Origin: Plectrocnemia conspersa
Lineage: Eukaryota; Arthropoda; Insecta; Trichoptera; Polycentropodidae
Direction: 5' to 3'
DNA: 64,000 nucleotides
Assembly: GCA_009617715.1 (NCBI GenBank)
Contig: VTFK01000009.1
Coordinates: forward strand, 558,001-622,000
The translations under genes were made by a program, and so were the position numbers. Of the stretch, positions 11,566 through 22,139 are shown in pieces (position 1 is the first letter of the stretch; each line of letters opens with the position of its first letter). Under the pieces are notes generated by a model. That model was not told where the DNA came from. It searched no databases and saw only the letters and a program-made list of their open reading frames with translations.

Positions 11566-11718
11566 CTATCATGGATCGCGCCGGGACGGCGTTCCACTCT
11601 AGCCAAAAGGTAATAAACGAAGAGGTGACTAAGATGATCCCTGGTATAAAAACTGTTGTGAAGTAAAACGCTCTGTCCCTCGTGAAGATGAGATCCACCT
11701 TCAGACAGCTGTAGTTTC
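11566..11718 (-). CDS. pHCl: pHCl alternative exon (Ser type): end of ECD, M1, start of M2
   Basis: Acceptor AAATATAG, 153 bases, donor GTAAAA (weaker than the GTAGGT of its partner). The phases are identical to 10551-10703. The translation begins NYSCLKVDLIFTRDRAFYFT, runs through the same M1, and ends NAVPARSMI. It has Ala instead of Ser at residue 243 and Ser instead of Val at M2 position 1' (residue 275). By hand count 33 of 153 bases differ from the partner but only 2 of 50 residues, so both copies are under coding constraint. The 1' site lies by the narrow cytoplasmic end of the pore, so the swap should alter conduction or drug response. I recall a Val275Ser variant reported for silkworm pHCl; that memory is unchecked. 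Confidence 0.93.
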
Positions 11719-14700
11719 CTATATTTCATTATTACAACATAATTATTACACATGTACAAAAATAAACATTTGGAATGTTTTTGATCTTATAACATATTTT
11801 ATATAATATACATATGATTTATGAGTGGTTCACGCACAACATCCAATCAGACTTATCCTTTTTTCTATGTTTTTTTGGTCTTGATGAATACTGTGTTTAT
11901 GTGTGTTTTTTTTAGTATATATAAATATATGTAGCATGATAATTATCTAAATGCCAATGTGTTTTTGTAAGTACCTTGCTCTTCAAATCGTCTTTGGCAA
12001 AGGTTACACTCGAGCTCTTCATCGTCCATCAGAAGTGTAAGAGCATCCGCTGCTTGCAATGCAATATCAAACACTATTGATAACAATAATGGTCACCAAA
12101 AGCGGGGTTCAATTTTAAAAAGTATTACTACATAACAATATTTCTTTGGAATGGGCTTCCAAAAAAAGTTAAAAATACATAGGCAAAAACATTGAATTTA
12201 CAACAAGGATTTGGTTTTTTTGATGGGATAGAACTACAAAAAACACGGATTTACAAGCAGCTGATACGATAACAAAAGGAGGGGGTAAAGTTTATGTAAT
12301 AAATATCATAATTATAATTTTATGGACTGTTGTCAAAATTTAAGAGTATCGAACCAAAATAAATTTACCTCATTATTTATGAAAAGTTACGTATTTTTAT
12401 TGTATTTTAATGTTTTTTTTTTGAATGAAATAATAAAATATATAATAATTAGCAAAAAATAAAATAAAAACTAAGCAAAAATTTTGTGTTCATATATGAA
12501 ATGCAATTAATACTTTGTTTTATATTGTAAAAAATTGCACATATATTAATAAAAAAATCTCTTGTTTCTGTTAATGGAGCGATGATTTCGGTGATACAGG
12601 TGATATAAATATTTTTAAACCAATATCAAATGAACTGTTCATATGATAAAAAAATACAATGAATAATATATTTTTTTTAACCTTGGCTTTTTTACGCATA
12701 GTTTACTTTTTTGTATTTTATGTGACATTTATATTTTTATTGTCTTAAAAGTGGTATATTATATTATTGATCAGGATTTGTTTTAATTTTAAAGAACATA
12801 ATAAGTCGCATATGACTTGCCAAAAGGGTCTTATAAAACTAATTGATTAGTTTCTTTGTCGGCATAAACAAACGATATTGAATTTCCGAGCGGACGTCCA
12901 AGCGTGAGCTTAATGCGTTACAGCGAAATAAATCAGTACATGATCAATGCCAACAAGCAAATATTAATACACCTGACTCAAATCAAAGTCTGAGAATTAG
13001 TGTCATCTATTTAATTTATTATAAACTGATTAACAATATGAGCATTTTTATAAGGAACTTTAACCAGATATTCCTAATTGAGACATATGATAGTTAAACT
13101 TAACAGAGGTTAGCCAAGGGTCGACTAAAACTTAAAAGAACGATGAAGCAGCCGCTTCACACTTCACGCCAAACCTAGTTTATAATTCAAAGTGAATTTA
13201 TTATTAATTTATTAAATTTTTAATTTTATTTTCTATAAAAATAATTGAGAGTGCCAATCAGTTTTTCAAGAAAGAGCTTACAGTCTTCAGCTGAAAACTG
13301 TAAACACAGTCTTGCATACAATATATTATTATAAAATAAATAGTTCATTAGATACAGGATTTAAAAATGTTGTTTTTTTTTTTGACTAATTACAGTTTAG
13401 AATTTATTTATTATTATTAATTATGGTATATACAGGGTTTTTCAGTATTTTTAATAATAATATTAAAAATAAATGTTTAAAATTAAAAAATATTTTAAAT
13501 ATAATTTTAAATAAATAAACATAATCATAAATTTTATTTGATTCGAAACTCCATAGAATACGTTTTATTAATAAATAAGAATAATAATATTTTTTCTAAG
13601 CATGCATAAAATAAATATTTAAACCGAAAATAAAATTATAGAAAACAACTAAATTTCTATTTAAGCTTTTTTTAATTACGCGATTTTGAATGAAAATGGA
13701 CATGAAATCTAAAAGGACAAATTTGAAGGAGAGCTTTGATACTTTTTTGTTGTCGTGTTTAATTTTTTTTATTAAAACTTTTTTCATAATAACACACATT
13801 GTCTACACAAAATAGATGAACAACAGTATAAGCCAAGACCAAGCCGTGACAAGCAGGTTGAAAAAAGTATCACAAACGCCATAAAACACCCATACATCAC
13901 AGACATACATTTTATTTGATGAAAATTGTGCTTTTAGAAATTTCAATCAGGTGCTTCAATAGAATATCGAAATAAAAAAAAAATCGGTGTCGAAAATTCT
14001 AAAATTTCATAACCTATCGCAAGTATCAAAAAAATTGTATTTATAATATTTGATGTACAAAATTAAATAAAAAATATAATATAATTCATTCCATTTGGCA
14101 AATCTAAACGCTCTATAATGATTTTTAGCCTTTTCCTGTTAATGAGAAAGGACTTGTGTTTTAAAAGCCTAACGTACCTTTTATCCAATACTTTTGTATT
14201 GGTCTGTTATCTATAACAATTATCGTACTAGATTAAAAATAAAATAAAACGGTCAGTAAATATAGACAATAAATATATGAATTCATAAACGATACACATA
14301 TGATGAAACATAAATAGTTATTATTATTTGTCAGATGTAATTTATGTTAATATGTATGTGTGTATATGTTACGAATAAGTTTTACGAATACTTTGAATAT
14401 GAAACATCGCAAAATATTAATATAAATATATTAAAATTTAAAAATACATAATATAATATCATATAAAAGCACATGGATATATTTATCAACTAATATATTA
14501 AACATTTAAAACATCAAAACATTTGTAAATAAATTATGCATAGGCGATATTTAAATAAGATTCCACCCCATAGATTATTTTTACTATACCCCAATCAAAA
14601 ATATACTGACAAGTTACTAAAAGATATTGGCAAGATATTTGCCATCAAAATTTATGTCGTGTATGTTTTATGCTTTTGAAGGTGTGTTAATTTATTGTAT

Positions 14701-14821
14701 ATAGATTTTATCGTTGATTCATTTTTAATGACTTACCTTTTTGATTTTAACATTTATTTTATTTACCGTAAAACATTTAAAGCATTAGAATAATAATAAA
14801 ATATATTCGAAGGTGGCTCAC
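11719..14821. other. Intron (3.1 kb) with a dispersed repeat and a possible exon remnant
   Basis: AT-rich. It holds a short coding-like minus-strand segment (about 11978-12075, see findings) and a dispersed repeat copy at 12902-13006 related to 20693-20809. The rest shows nothing recognisable. Confidence 0.75.
12902..13006 (+). repeat. Dispersed repeat family, copy 1
   Basis: Shares aatgcgtta, ataaatc-gtac and aaagtctg-gaat in the same order and spacing with 20693-20809. This looks like an old SINE-like or LINE-tail repeat; the family was not identified. Confidence 0.6.
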
Positions 14822-14962
14822 CTCTCCAACTGGCCTTTATGGGACAGGCTATGGTTTGATTTTGTATTAGATAAGCGTTTAGCGTAGTCAACGAAGGCGA
14901 CTTTCTCAAAGTATCTTCGTCGTTCTTCCATACGTACGTTATAGCTGATTGTTCATACGAAA
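14822..14962 (-). CDS. pHCl: pHCl exon: ECD after the Cys-loop to loop C
   Basis: Acceptor TTTTTTCAG, 141 bases, donor GTGAGC. The first two bases complete Ile180, 46 codons follow, and one base is left for a split Gly. The translation starts SYEQSAITYVWKNDEDTLRK and ends TIACPIKASWR. It covers the end of the Cys-loop region, the beta-strand with the conserved YxW-type segment, and the loop-C ligand region with the first cysteine of the extra disulfide (residue 219), whose partner is Cys231 in the next exon. That second Cys pair is shared by GluCl, HisCl and pHCl groups. The frame is intact and the exon is compatible with either downstream alternative exon. Confidence 0.92.
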
Positions 14963-15883
14963 CTGAAAAAATCAGAATATTTATTAATAAATCTGTTTTA
15001 ACTGTAATATAAACACTATAGGTTGATCAACAAATCTAGTCAGTTTACAATAATACCAACTTTAACCTATTCAATCCTGTTTTGGACTAAGTAAATCTCA
15101 TACGACCAGATTCTCTCCATGAAGAAGATCACATCTTATAAAAAAATAAGATATATCATACTTGAAAAAAGGTCCAAACTTTGAAAAGCTTCAGATCAAA
15201 AAAATAGTGTCGAAAATGTGTACGTTCATTTTTTAAAAGACCATAGTTTCAAAACATTTTGTATGCACTAGATTAAAGTCTTCCAAGCCTTCCATTTCTT
15301 TTGAGTATATAAACTATTATACATACTAATAAAAATATTATTCTTAAGATTAATAAAAAATATTTTTAAATATTAGGTCTATCATGTTAAAATAAAATAA
15401 ATATTTATAAATACACATAATTAAATCAAATTTTTCTAATCATATTATTGTCATCCTCTAGTTATAAACAAAATAGGTCTGAATCTCAAAAATTCTTTTA
15501 GTCGCATATATATATGGCTTCAGTTATATTATACTTTTACAAATTCTAATTTTAGCATGGAAATTTAAAATGGACCAAGAATAATATTAACGGCAAACGG
15601 AATCGGCAACCGACCGATTTTTTCCGACCATCTATAAACGTTTAAACAATGTTCTTGACTTTAATTCTGTTCTCGAAAGCCCACTTTATAAATATTACAT
15701 ATTATTTTCACTGAATTATTTATATATTTTATCGTTTTAAAAAAATATTTAAATACGTATTGTAACTATAAATTTGCTCTCAGATATCATCCGAAAATCT
15801 ATGATAATTTATGAAAAGTTTGGAAGGCTTGGAAAGCTCTGCACTAGATTCACTGGTCAACCTAAGGATAAAATTATACTGAC
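14963..15883. other. Intron (921 bp)
   Basis: AT-rich. A 13-base inverted pair, ttccaagccttcc (15281-15293) and ggaaggcttggaa (15822-15834), and a direct gcactagatt pair (15265-15274 and 15841-15850) bracket much of the intron. They may mark a small inserted element. No coding signal was seen. Confidence 0.75.
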
Positions 15884-16188
15884 TGCTTTCTAAGGCAAAA
15901 GAACACAATGGGTCGTCGAACGGGAATATGTTGAGTCGACCCTGGCAACGACAGGATGAGGTGTCTCCTCATCAGGTAATTGATTGTGCCATTCCTATAA
16001 ATCCTAAGGGCGAAGTGCATGGGGATAATGGGATCTTTGAAGTCCCCATGCATGATGAAATACGTGTCTGGCAGCCAAATGTCCTCATGGTGGTGGATGG
16101 CGTTGAGGAATTCGTACTGTGACTGATTCGAGTATCGAAGCCTAGGATCGAACCACTGTTGCTGAAGTAGAAATTCGACTTCATATTT
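15884..16188 (-). CDS. pHCl: pHCl exon: core of the extracellular domain and Cys-loop, with a one-base frameshift
   Basis: Acceptor TTATTTCAG, 305 bases, donor GTCAGT. The frame starts KYEVEFLLQQQWFDPRLRYS, continues through IHHHEDIWLPDTYFIMHGDF and reads cleanly to MRRHLILS (residue 158). It then runs off frame to a TAA at 15874. One base later, the other frame gives the rest of a perfect Cys-loop: Cys159, QGRLNIFPFDDPL, Cys173, SFALES. The exon should be 304 bases to fit its neighbours (phase 0 in, phase 1 out). The extra base is one of the two A residues at 15947-15948 on the plus strand, just at the first Cys-loop cysteine codon. Everything else in the exon is intact, so an assembly error is likelier than a dead gene. 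Confidence 0.9.
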
Positions 16189-16488
16189 CTGAAATAATAA
16201 AAAATATTTAAAAAAAAATTTCTGTCGAATCAATCAATCTGTAATTTAATACAAGTAAAATGATTCGTGGATTTTGTAAGCTGATAATTTAAAAGACATA
16301 TCAAAAAAAAAACAAGTAGAACTATGTCTTATAAATTAAAACGATATAAATATTTTTGGTATAGGAAAGAATTTCACACAACGCATAATAAAGATAAAAT
16401 TACTAACGAAATTAATGTATATATGTAGGTTTATACTAGCGATTTTATTAAACGAAACTATTAGACGTTTTCATTAACAGTAACTTAC
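16189..16488. other. Intron (300 bp)
   Basis: Short AT-rich intron between two extracellular-domain exons. Nothing else was seen. Confidence 0.85.
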
Positions 16489-16553
16489 CAAACTAGATTC
16501 GTCCGGCGACGCTAAACTCAAAAGCAAAACGCTCACGTTCACCGTCAGGATTC
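16489..16553 (-). CDS. pHCl: pHCl exon: first beta-strand of the ECD
   Basis: Acceptor TGTTACAG, 65 bases, donor GTAAGT. Two bases complete a split Gly (residue 57), then 21 codons read ILTVNVSVLLLSLASPDESS followed by L (residues 58-78) and join in phase 0 to KYEVEF of the next exon. The V-x-V strand and SPDESSLKYEVEF match the first strands of pHCl-type extracellular domains (GluCl has a comparable VNxxLRSI-type strand). NVS is a potential N-glycosylation site. In some Cys-loop genes this region has a duplicated alternative exon; I see no second copy in the flanking introns. Confidence 0.92.
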
Positions 16554-17532
16554 CTGTAACAACAAAAATAGTTTAAGATTACACTCTTCAAAAGATTAAA
16601 TTCTGATTAAAGAAAAACTGCTTAATAAATTTTGTATCTTTGTCGAAAAATTTCGAAGCCGCTTCCGGAATCATAAATTATAAACAATTGGTCTTTCGAA
16701 TTCGAGATGAAAATTTTGTAAATGTGTGTATGTATATATGCGTTGAATTTATGGGCTTTCCAAGCGAAGGGTTGATTATGTAAAATAGGCAAAAGCTGAT
16801 AGATGTCGTAAATCATAGCGAAAGTCGGTAGAATATTTGATAATATAAGCGATGATGGAAATATGTAAGATTTATGGTGTACAGTAATAAAGTAGAGCAG
16901 TGTTTAGTGTTGTTGTATTAATTAATCATTTGATAAAAAAATGTTTATTGTGAAATTATGTAGTAGTGTTAGTTTATTTATTAATTGGAATAGTGGGTAA
17001 ATATTATTTTATTTAATTTAAAAAAATAAATATTATTTATATTTAAGATGTTTTTAAATACTTAACAAGAAAGCTACCCATCGCAAAAATAATTTGTAAA
17101 AGAGAGATAATAAAACATATAACATAGTTTAGGGTTGGTACGATCTTAAATTTTGCAACTTACATTCAAGTTAATTTAAATTAATACATTTATAAATACT
17201 AATAATACTACATAATATTAGGACATCTGCAATTCCTCATTGAAAATGTATTAAAGCTTATATTATAATCTATTATTTTTATTAGTTATGTTAAATGAAA
17301 CTTTAATAATAATCTATATATTATTTTAAATAATACTAATCTATATAATATTTTAAAATTATTAAAAAAAAACTATAATTGTTGTTTTTAAGAAAGACCT
17401 AAAATTTAATTTATGTAACTCCTGTAAAAGATTTTCCATATTTATAAATAATAATAATCTAAAGAGTATGTTGTTTGTATGTATAATTTTAATGACAGTT
17501 ATACTCAAATAGAATTAGTTTTCAGTTTATTT

Positions 17533-18240
17533 TTAAGACCACAAACTAAAAGATATCATAAAAATATATCGATTCAAAACTGCTGCTGAAATACAAACAG
17601 AATTGCAATCGACTTCAAACTCAACTTTTTCTAGACGATTGGTTGAAGCTGGATTTAAAGCGCAAAACCCAGAAAAAACACTATTTTCTGAGAAAATGAA
17701 AAAAATCGCCTTGTATGGGCAAAAGCTCATCGCCATTGCACTGTTGAAGATTTGAGAAAAGTGGCTTTCTTCGACAAATTCAAATTTATTCTGTTTGGAG
17801 CAGATGATAAGCGACCGCGTGCCATAGAAAAAGCGAAAGATTTCATCCCTTATGCATTAATCGATTCACCAAGCACTCATTTCTGGGGGTGCATGACAGC
17901 TTATGAATTAAGCTCTGTAAATTTCGTCCATTTCGACTTATACTAAAATAATCCTTTATCTATAGATTACACAATTCAAAGGGATAATGGGAATCACATC
18001 ATTAACATGGCCAGAAAATAGCCCCAACCTGATTCCAATTGAAAATTTATGGGCAATCATAAATCAACAATTAAGAAAAAAACGATCAAAAAATTTTGCT
18101 GAGATGAAAAATTATATCAGAGAAGTGTAGAAAAAAGAAATCGATCTTAAAAAAATTAAAAATCTGTATTAATCAATGCCAGCGAAAAACAAGAATTTAT
18201 TAAAAATAAAGGCGAAATTACGTCAAAATAATTTTAAGAT
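17533..18240 (+). mobile_element. Tc1-like transposase relic (3' half)
   Basis: Frame-broken translation shows, in order, SRRLVEAGFKAQNPEKTLFS, a KAH...VEDLRKVAFFDKFKFILFG segment in place of the usual W..V.FSDESKF..FG, the WGCM word, and near 18000 TWPENSPNLIPIENLWAI. That last piece is the classic SPDLNPIENLW motif with Asp changed to Asn. Stops and frame changes occur throughout. The first catalytic Asp/Glu pair is also altered (FFDKFKF). Only the catalytic half is visible and no terminal repeat was found. It is inactive and antisense to the host gene. Confidence 0.8.
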
Positions 18241-20692
18241 GATATATAAGTGTTATAAATTATAGATATTTACAAGCTTCTAATTTTTAAATGTCCTTGA
18301 TATTGTTTTCTATGAATAGAACCAAAAAAAAAGGGTCGCGCGCACGTGTTGAGTTGGAGGCTCGCCATTATGCATTTGCTGGGACGACGAAAAAATGTAC
18401 TTTTCCTAGAATATAAGCAATTATACCTTTCTAATTGTACAATACCCGTATTTTAGCAAATATTTTAAGAATAATACTTATTTAAAATTATGTATCATAT
18501 TAAAAAAAAAAAATACAATACAAATCATTTTTCAAATATAAAAACTGTCACTAAACCATAATTTAACAATTAAACCAAAGAAGGCGTTAATCGGCAGGCT
18601 TTAAAAATAGCTAAAAAGTTTCTAGAAAAATTTCAACAAAAAAAAAAAAAAAGGGATTTTATTGCTAAAATGGGACACCACTGTGAAATATTCTTTTAGT
18701 AGATTTGGTCAAAGTACGCGCCACGAATTTGAGAGCTTAAAAGTATTTATTGAAAATGCCTTTAGAAAGGATAATATGTGCATTTGGGATTTTTATTCAA
18801 AAAGCCTTATATGAAAAAACAACCTAATGGCCACATTTTTGTAATTGGCCGTTCCACAAAAAGGAGTGAAAAACACAAGCAAATAATGATAACTTTTACA
18901 TTTACTTCCAATTCAAGGCATCAGAACTTTAAAAGCTAATTAAAGCCCGGATGTTCTTAGCTCGCTCTTTATAGTCGAGCAGTGGCCCTCACCCACCGGT
19001 CCATTAGCAACCAGTAGCTTCAACATCTAATAGGCATTGCAAGTGTTTTACCTCCTTTCTAGACTTAAGCCATCACGATCGACGACTATGATCACGATTA
19101 GTATTGATGCTCTCTCGGCATCACTATGCTGAAGACAAAATATTTACTAGAGCGGGAAATAGGTAGCAAACTAAAAGAGCTATCTAAGCTCGTACGAACT
19201 TTGACCAAGATGATAAATCAAAACTCAACTTTAGATCATCGCAGATTGCAGAACCCGCCGCTTCTCTCTTCGCATATTTTGGTCTAGTTTGCCTTCCAAA
19301 ATACATATTTAAACCCAGTTCGGAGACGTCTGGTGGCTTCGAGCGCATCAATGAACGAATAATTAACATATATATCTCAATTATTGCTCAAAAATTTAAC
19401 GATAACAAAGTTTGTCTTAATAATAAAAAAACACCTCTAAAATGTTAAGGAAAAAGCTATTTTAGCATAAAAATCTGAATATAAATATTCACATAAAGAA
19501 AAAATTCTCAAAAATATAGTCATTACCTTTTAAGAAAAAATGTGTGTGTAACTTTCATCAAAAACATAGTTAGAAACAAGGTTAAGAAGTGAATAAATAT
19601 TCTTTACACGCACACATACACACCGTGTATAAGGCACGTTTCCCGTGAATTTTCATTAGGAGAACGTGAAATTTTCACCACCCGAGCTGAGCTTAAATTG
19701 GCACGTGTTTTGAAAATTTCCCTCACGCATCAGGGCGATTTAGGCATTCAAAACGCTTTTTTACAGGCGAGGTGTAATTTTGCTGTGGAACAAAGGCAAC
19801 AACGGTCGCTTTGACTGAAGGAAAATTAAAAAAAATATAGAGTCAAATTGAAATATTTAACGGCAGTCGTTCTGTGTGTTGTTGTGTGTCGCAGCGGTAC
19901 AAACTAATGTCGTAACCCTGGAAAATCGATAAGAGCACATGCTACGTGTGCACGTGTGTGTACATAGTGTACAGTAAAAATGTGTGGACTTTAATAGGGA
20001 TGTCCAAGGACGATTCAACGAAATACGGGTTGACTCACTAAGAAGTTCACATCGGGAAATTCTCAATTTCCAGGGTATTCTGTTACCTATTTGTCTTATT
20101 GCCAACTTACACGACTGGTTTTTTATACTCTACGTTTTTTAGTTATAGTTTTACTCATAAACGTTATTAAGCATATTTTGAAATTAATAATTATGTCTAT
20201 CGACAGCTTAACGCCTATAAGAAATATTTTTTTTTTAAATCTTTTGTCAGAATCAGTGATAAAGAAAGGTCGCTTCTTTATCATGCACTTCTCTATTGTC
20301 ACCGTCTTCAAAAGGCATGAGAGCTTAGTGACAGTGGAACGATGCGGATGAAACTCGTGTTATTGGTCTACTAGCGCTTATTGACAATGATTGTAGATAT
20401 ATCTTTAAATAAGTAAATAACTTTTGAACATCTAAAGCAAGTTTAAAAGCGCTCTAGAAAGTCGCGATCGCGTCCGTTAATCTTGCCACGTCAGCGCTTG
20501 AGAACGCTCATCTGGTTTAAGCCATTCAGCTTTTCAACGAGCTTGCCAAAGATAATGATGTTTTTGGCGAAAGATGGGCGGAGGCGGAATAAATTATGTA
20601 AGAAGTGCTCGTATATTTTAAGTGTGCATCATAGCTGTATTTTTTAAATTAATTCATTTATTTTTATTAAATTTTTCATTGTAACATGACAG

Positions 20693-20809
20693 GCGTAAGC
20701 CCAATGCGTTATAATGGGATAAATCTGTACCAACTGAGTAAGTCAATCAGATATAATGCATACCTACAAGTAAGTATTAACCACCAGACAAAGTCTGGGA
20801 ATCGGTGAC
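20693..20809 (+). repeat. Dispersed repeat family, copy 2
   Basis: Same orientation and word order as 12902-13006, with similarity fading in the middle. The family was not identified. Confidence 0.6.
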
Positions 20810-22076
20810 TTTTATATTAATAATTAAAAAATATTTAAATTGATTTCATAAGATAATTACTAAAACATTTCTGTTTTATATACGCCACATGTATGAATTA
20901 TTATTTATGTATGTAGATTAATGTATATTCAATTTATATGTATCGAAATAAATATTATAATAAATGCTTTTATAATAAGTGTAGAGTATTAAAAATATGT
21001 TTAAAACTTATGTGTATTGAAACAGATGTGTTGGTTTCGTATTATAAAATGAAATATTGCTTAAAATAATTATGCTTATCCGTATTTGAAATATATCCCC
21101 ATGTGTACGAATCCTAGATACATATGCATATCTCACCTGATATTTTACAATCTACGAGCAACGTATAAAATACAAAACATATAATTTAGCATAAAGTGCT
21201 CGTAAATATGACTTAAATAATTATTGTAAGCATACCCATGCGAAATAATAGTACAAAAGCAAATATTGTGTCATTCATGGGATATCAGTGTTAAAATATT
21301 GCTAAGCAAGCATTTGAACACACTACACACTTTTGTGTTATGTACTCTTTTAAATCATGCAAATAATCGATCTGATCTTAATTATTAATTTGCGTGCTGG
21401 TTAAAAATAACATTTAAACACACATACACACACGATATATATAATGCTGAATAATGAAGAGATATATAGATATAGGAAGAAGAAAAAAACATTGATATGT
21501 AATAATTAAAAAGACAGTAAAGAACAAATGTAATTAATAAAATATGATAAAGAGAAAAATACAACGAAATTTAGGAAGGTTTCAAGAATAAAGAAACATA
21601 CGCCTAAACATATAAACTAAGACACTTTTGGATGACAATCTTTGTTTGTTACTGTACCGTATTTAATATTGATATAAATTAATTGAAATACAAATTCATT
21701 ACTGGATTTATTTATTGTATTCCTTAAAATAAGTATAACTGACATTGTTATAATTTTTAAGAAGAAAATTAATTTAAATAATATGCAACTGGATATCAGC
21801 TTATAGAAATTTACAATAATTTTTAAAATAAGTTTATTCTACAGATAGATAGTTTTTTAAAATATTTAAATATAATATAAAAAAATATGCAATTATTAAA
21901 AGTACAACAATTTTGCACTTTTGTCAAAAAGATAAAATTACTAATATAAAGCCCATTAGATTTCAATGCAAGTTGATTTCAAAGCTGTCGTTATTTTTTC
22001 TTAAAAATAATATGTTTTAATAAGTTATTATTGATCATTAAATATGATTACTATAAAATTACACAAAACCCTTTTT

Positions 22077-22139
22077 TATGTAGGATTAAGATTACATTTG
22101 TACCAAGGCAATGTACAAATGTAAGCTTACTCCTACATA
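22077..22139. repeat. Long hairpin, 27-bp stem with two mismatches
   Basis: Arms 22077-22103 and 22113-22139 are reverse complements except at two positions, with a nine-base loop (caaggcaat). The size is near that of a small miRNA precursor or a tiny palindromic element. No further repeat copy was found by eye. Confidence 0.8.

Noticed and set aside
11562..11759. 65-codon minus-strand frame across the Ser-type exon
   Set aside because: It is the wrong frame of exon 11566-11718. The splice phase requires the frame reading NYSCLKVDLIF.
15928..16184. Other open frames overlapping the Cys-loop exon on both strands
   Set aside because: Shadows of the real minus-strand pHCl exon.
20091..20351. 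Overlapping open frames on both strands, hydrophobic on plus
   Set aside because: T-rich DNA gives hydrophobic readings by chance; the opposite strand is equally open.
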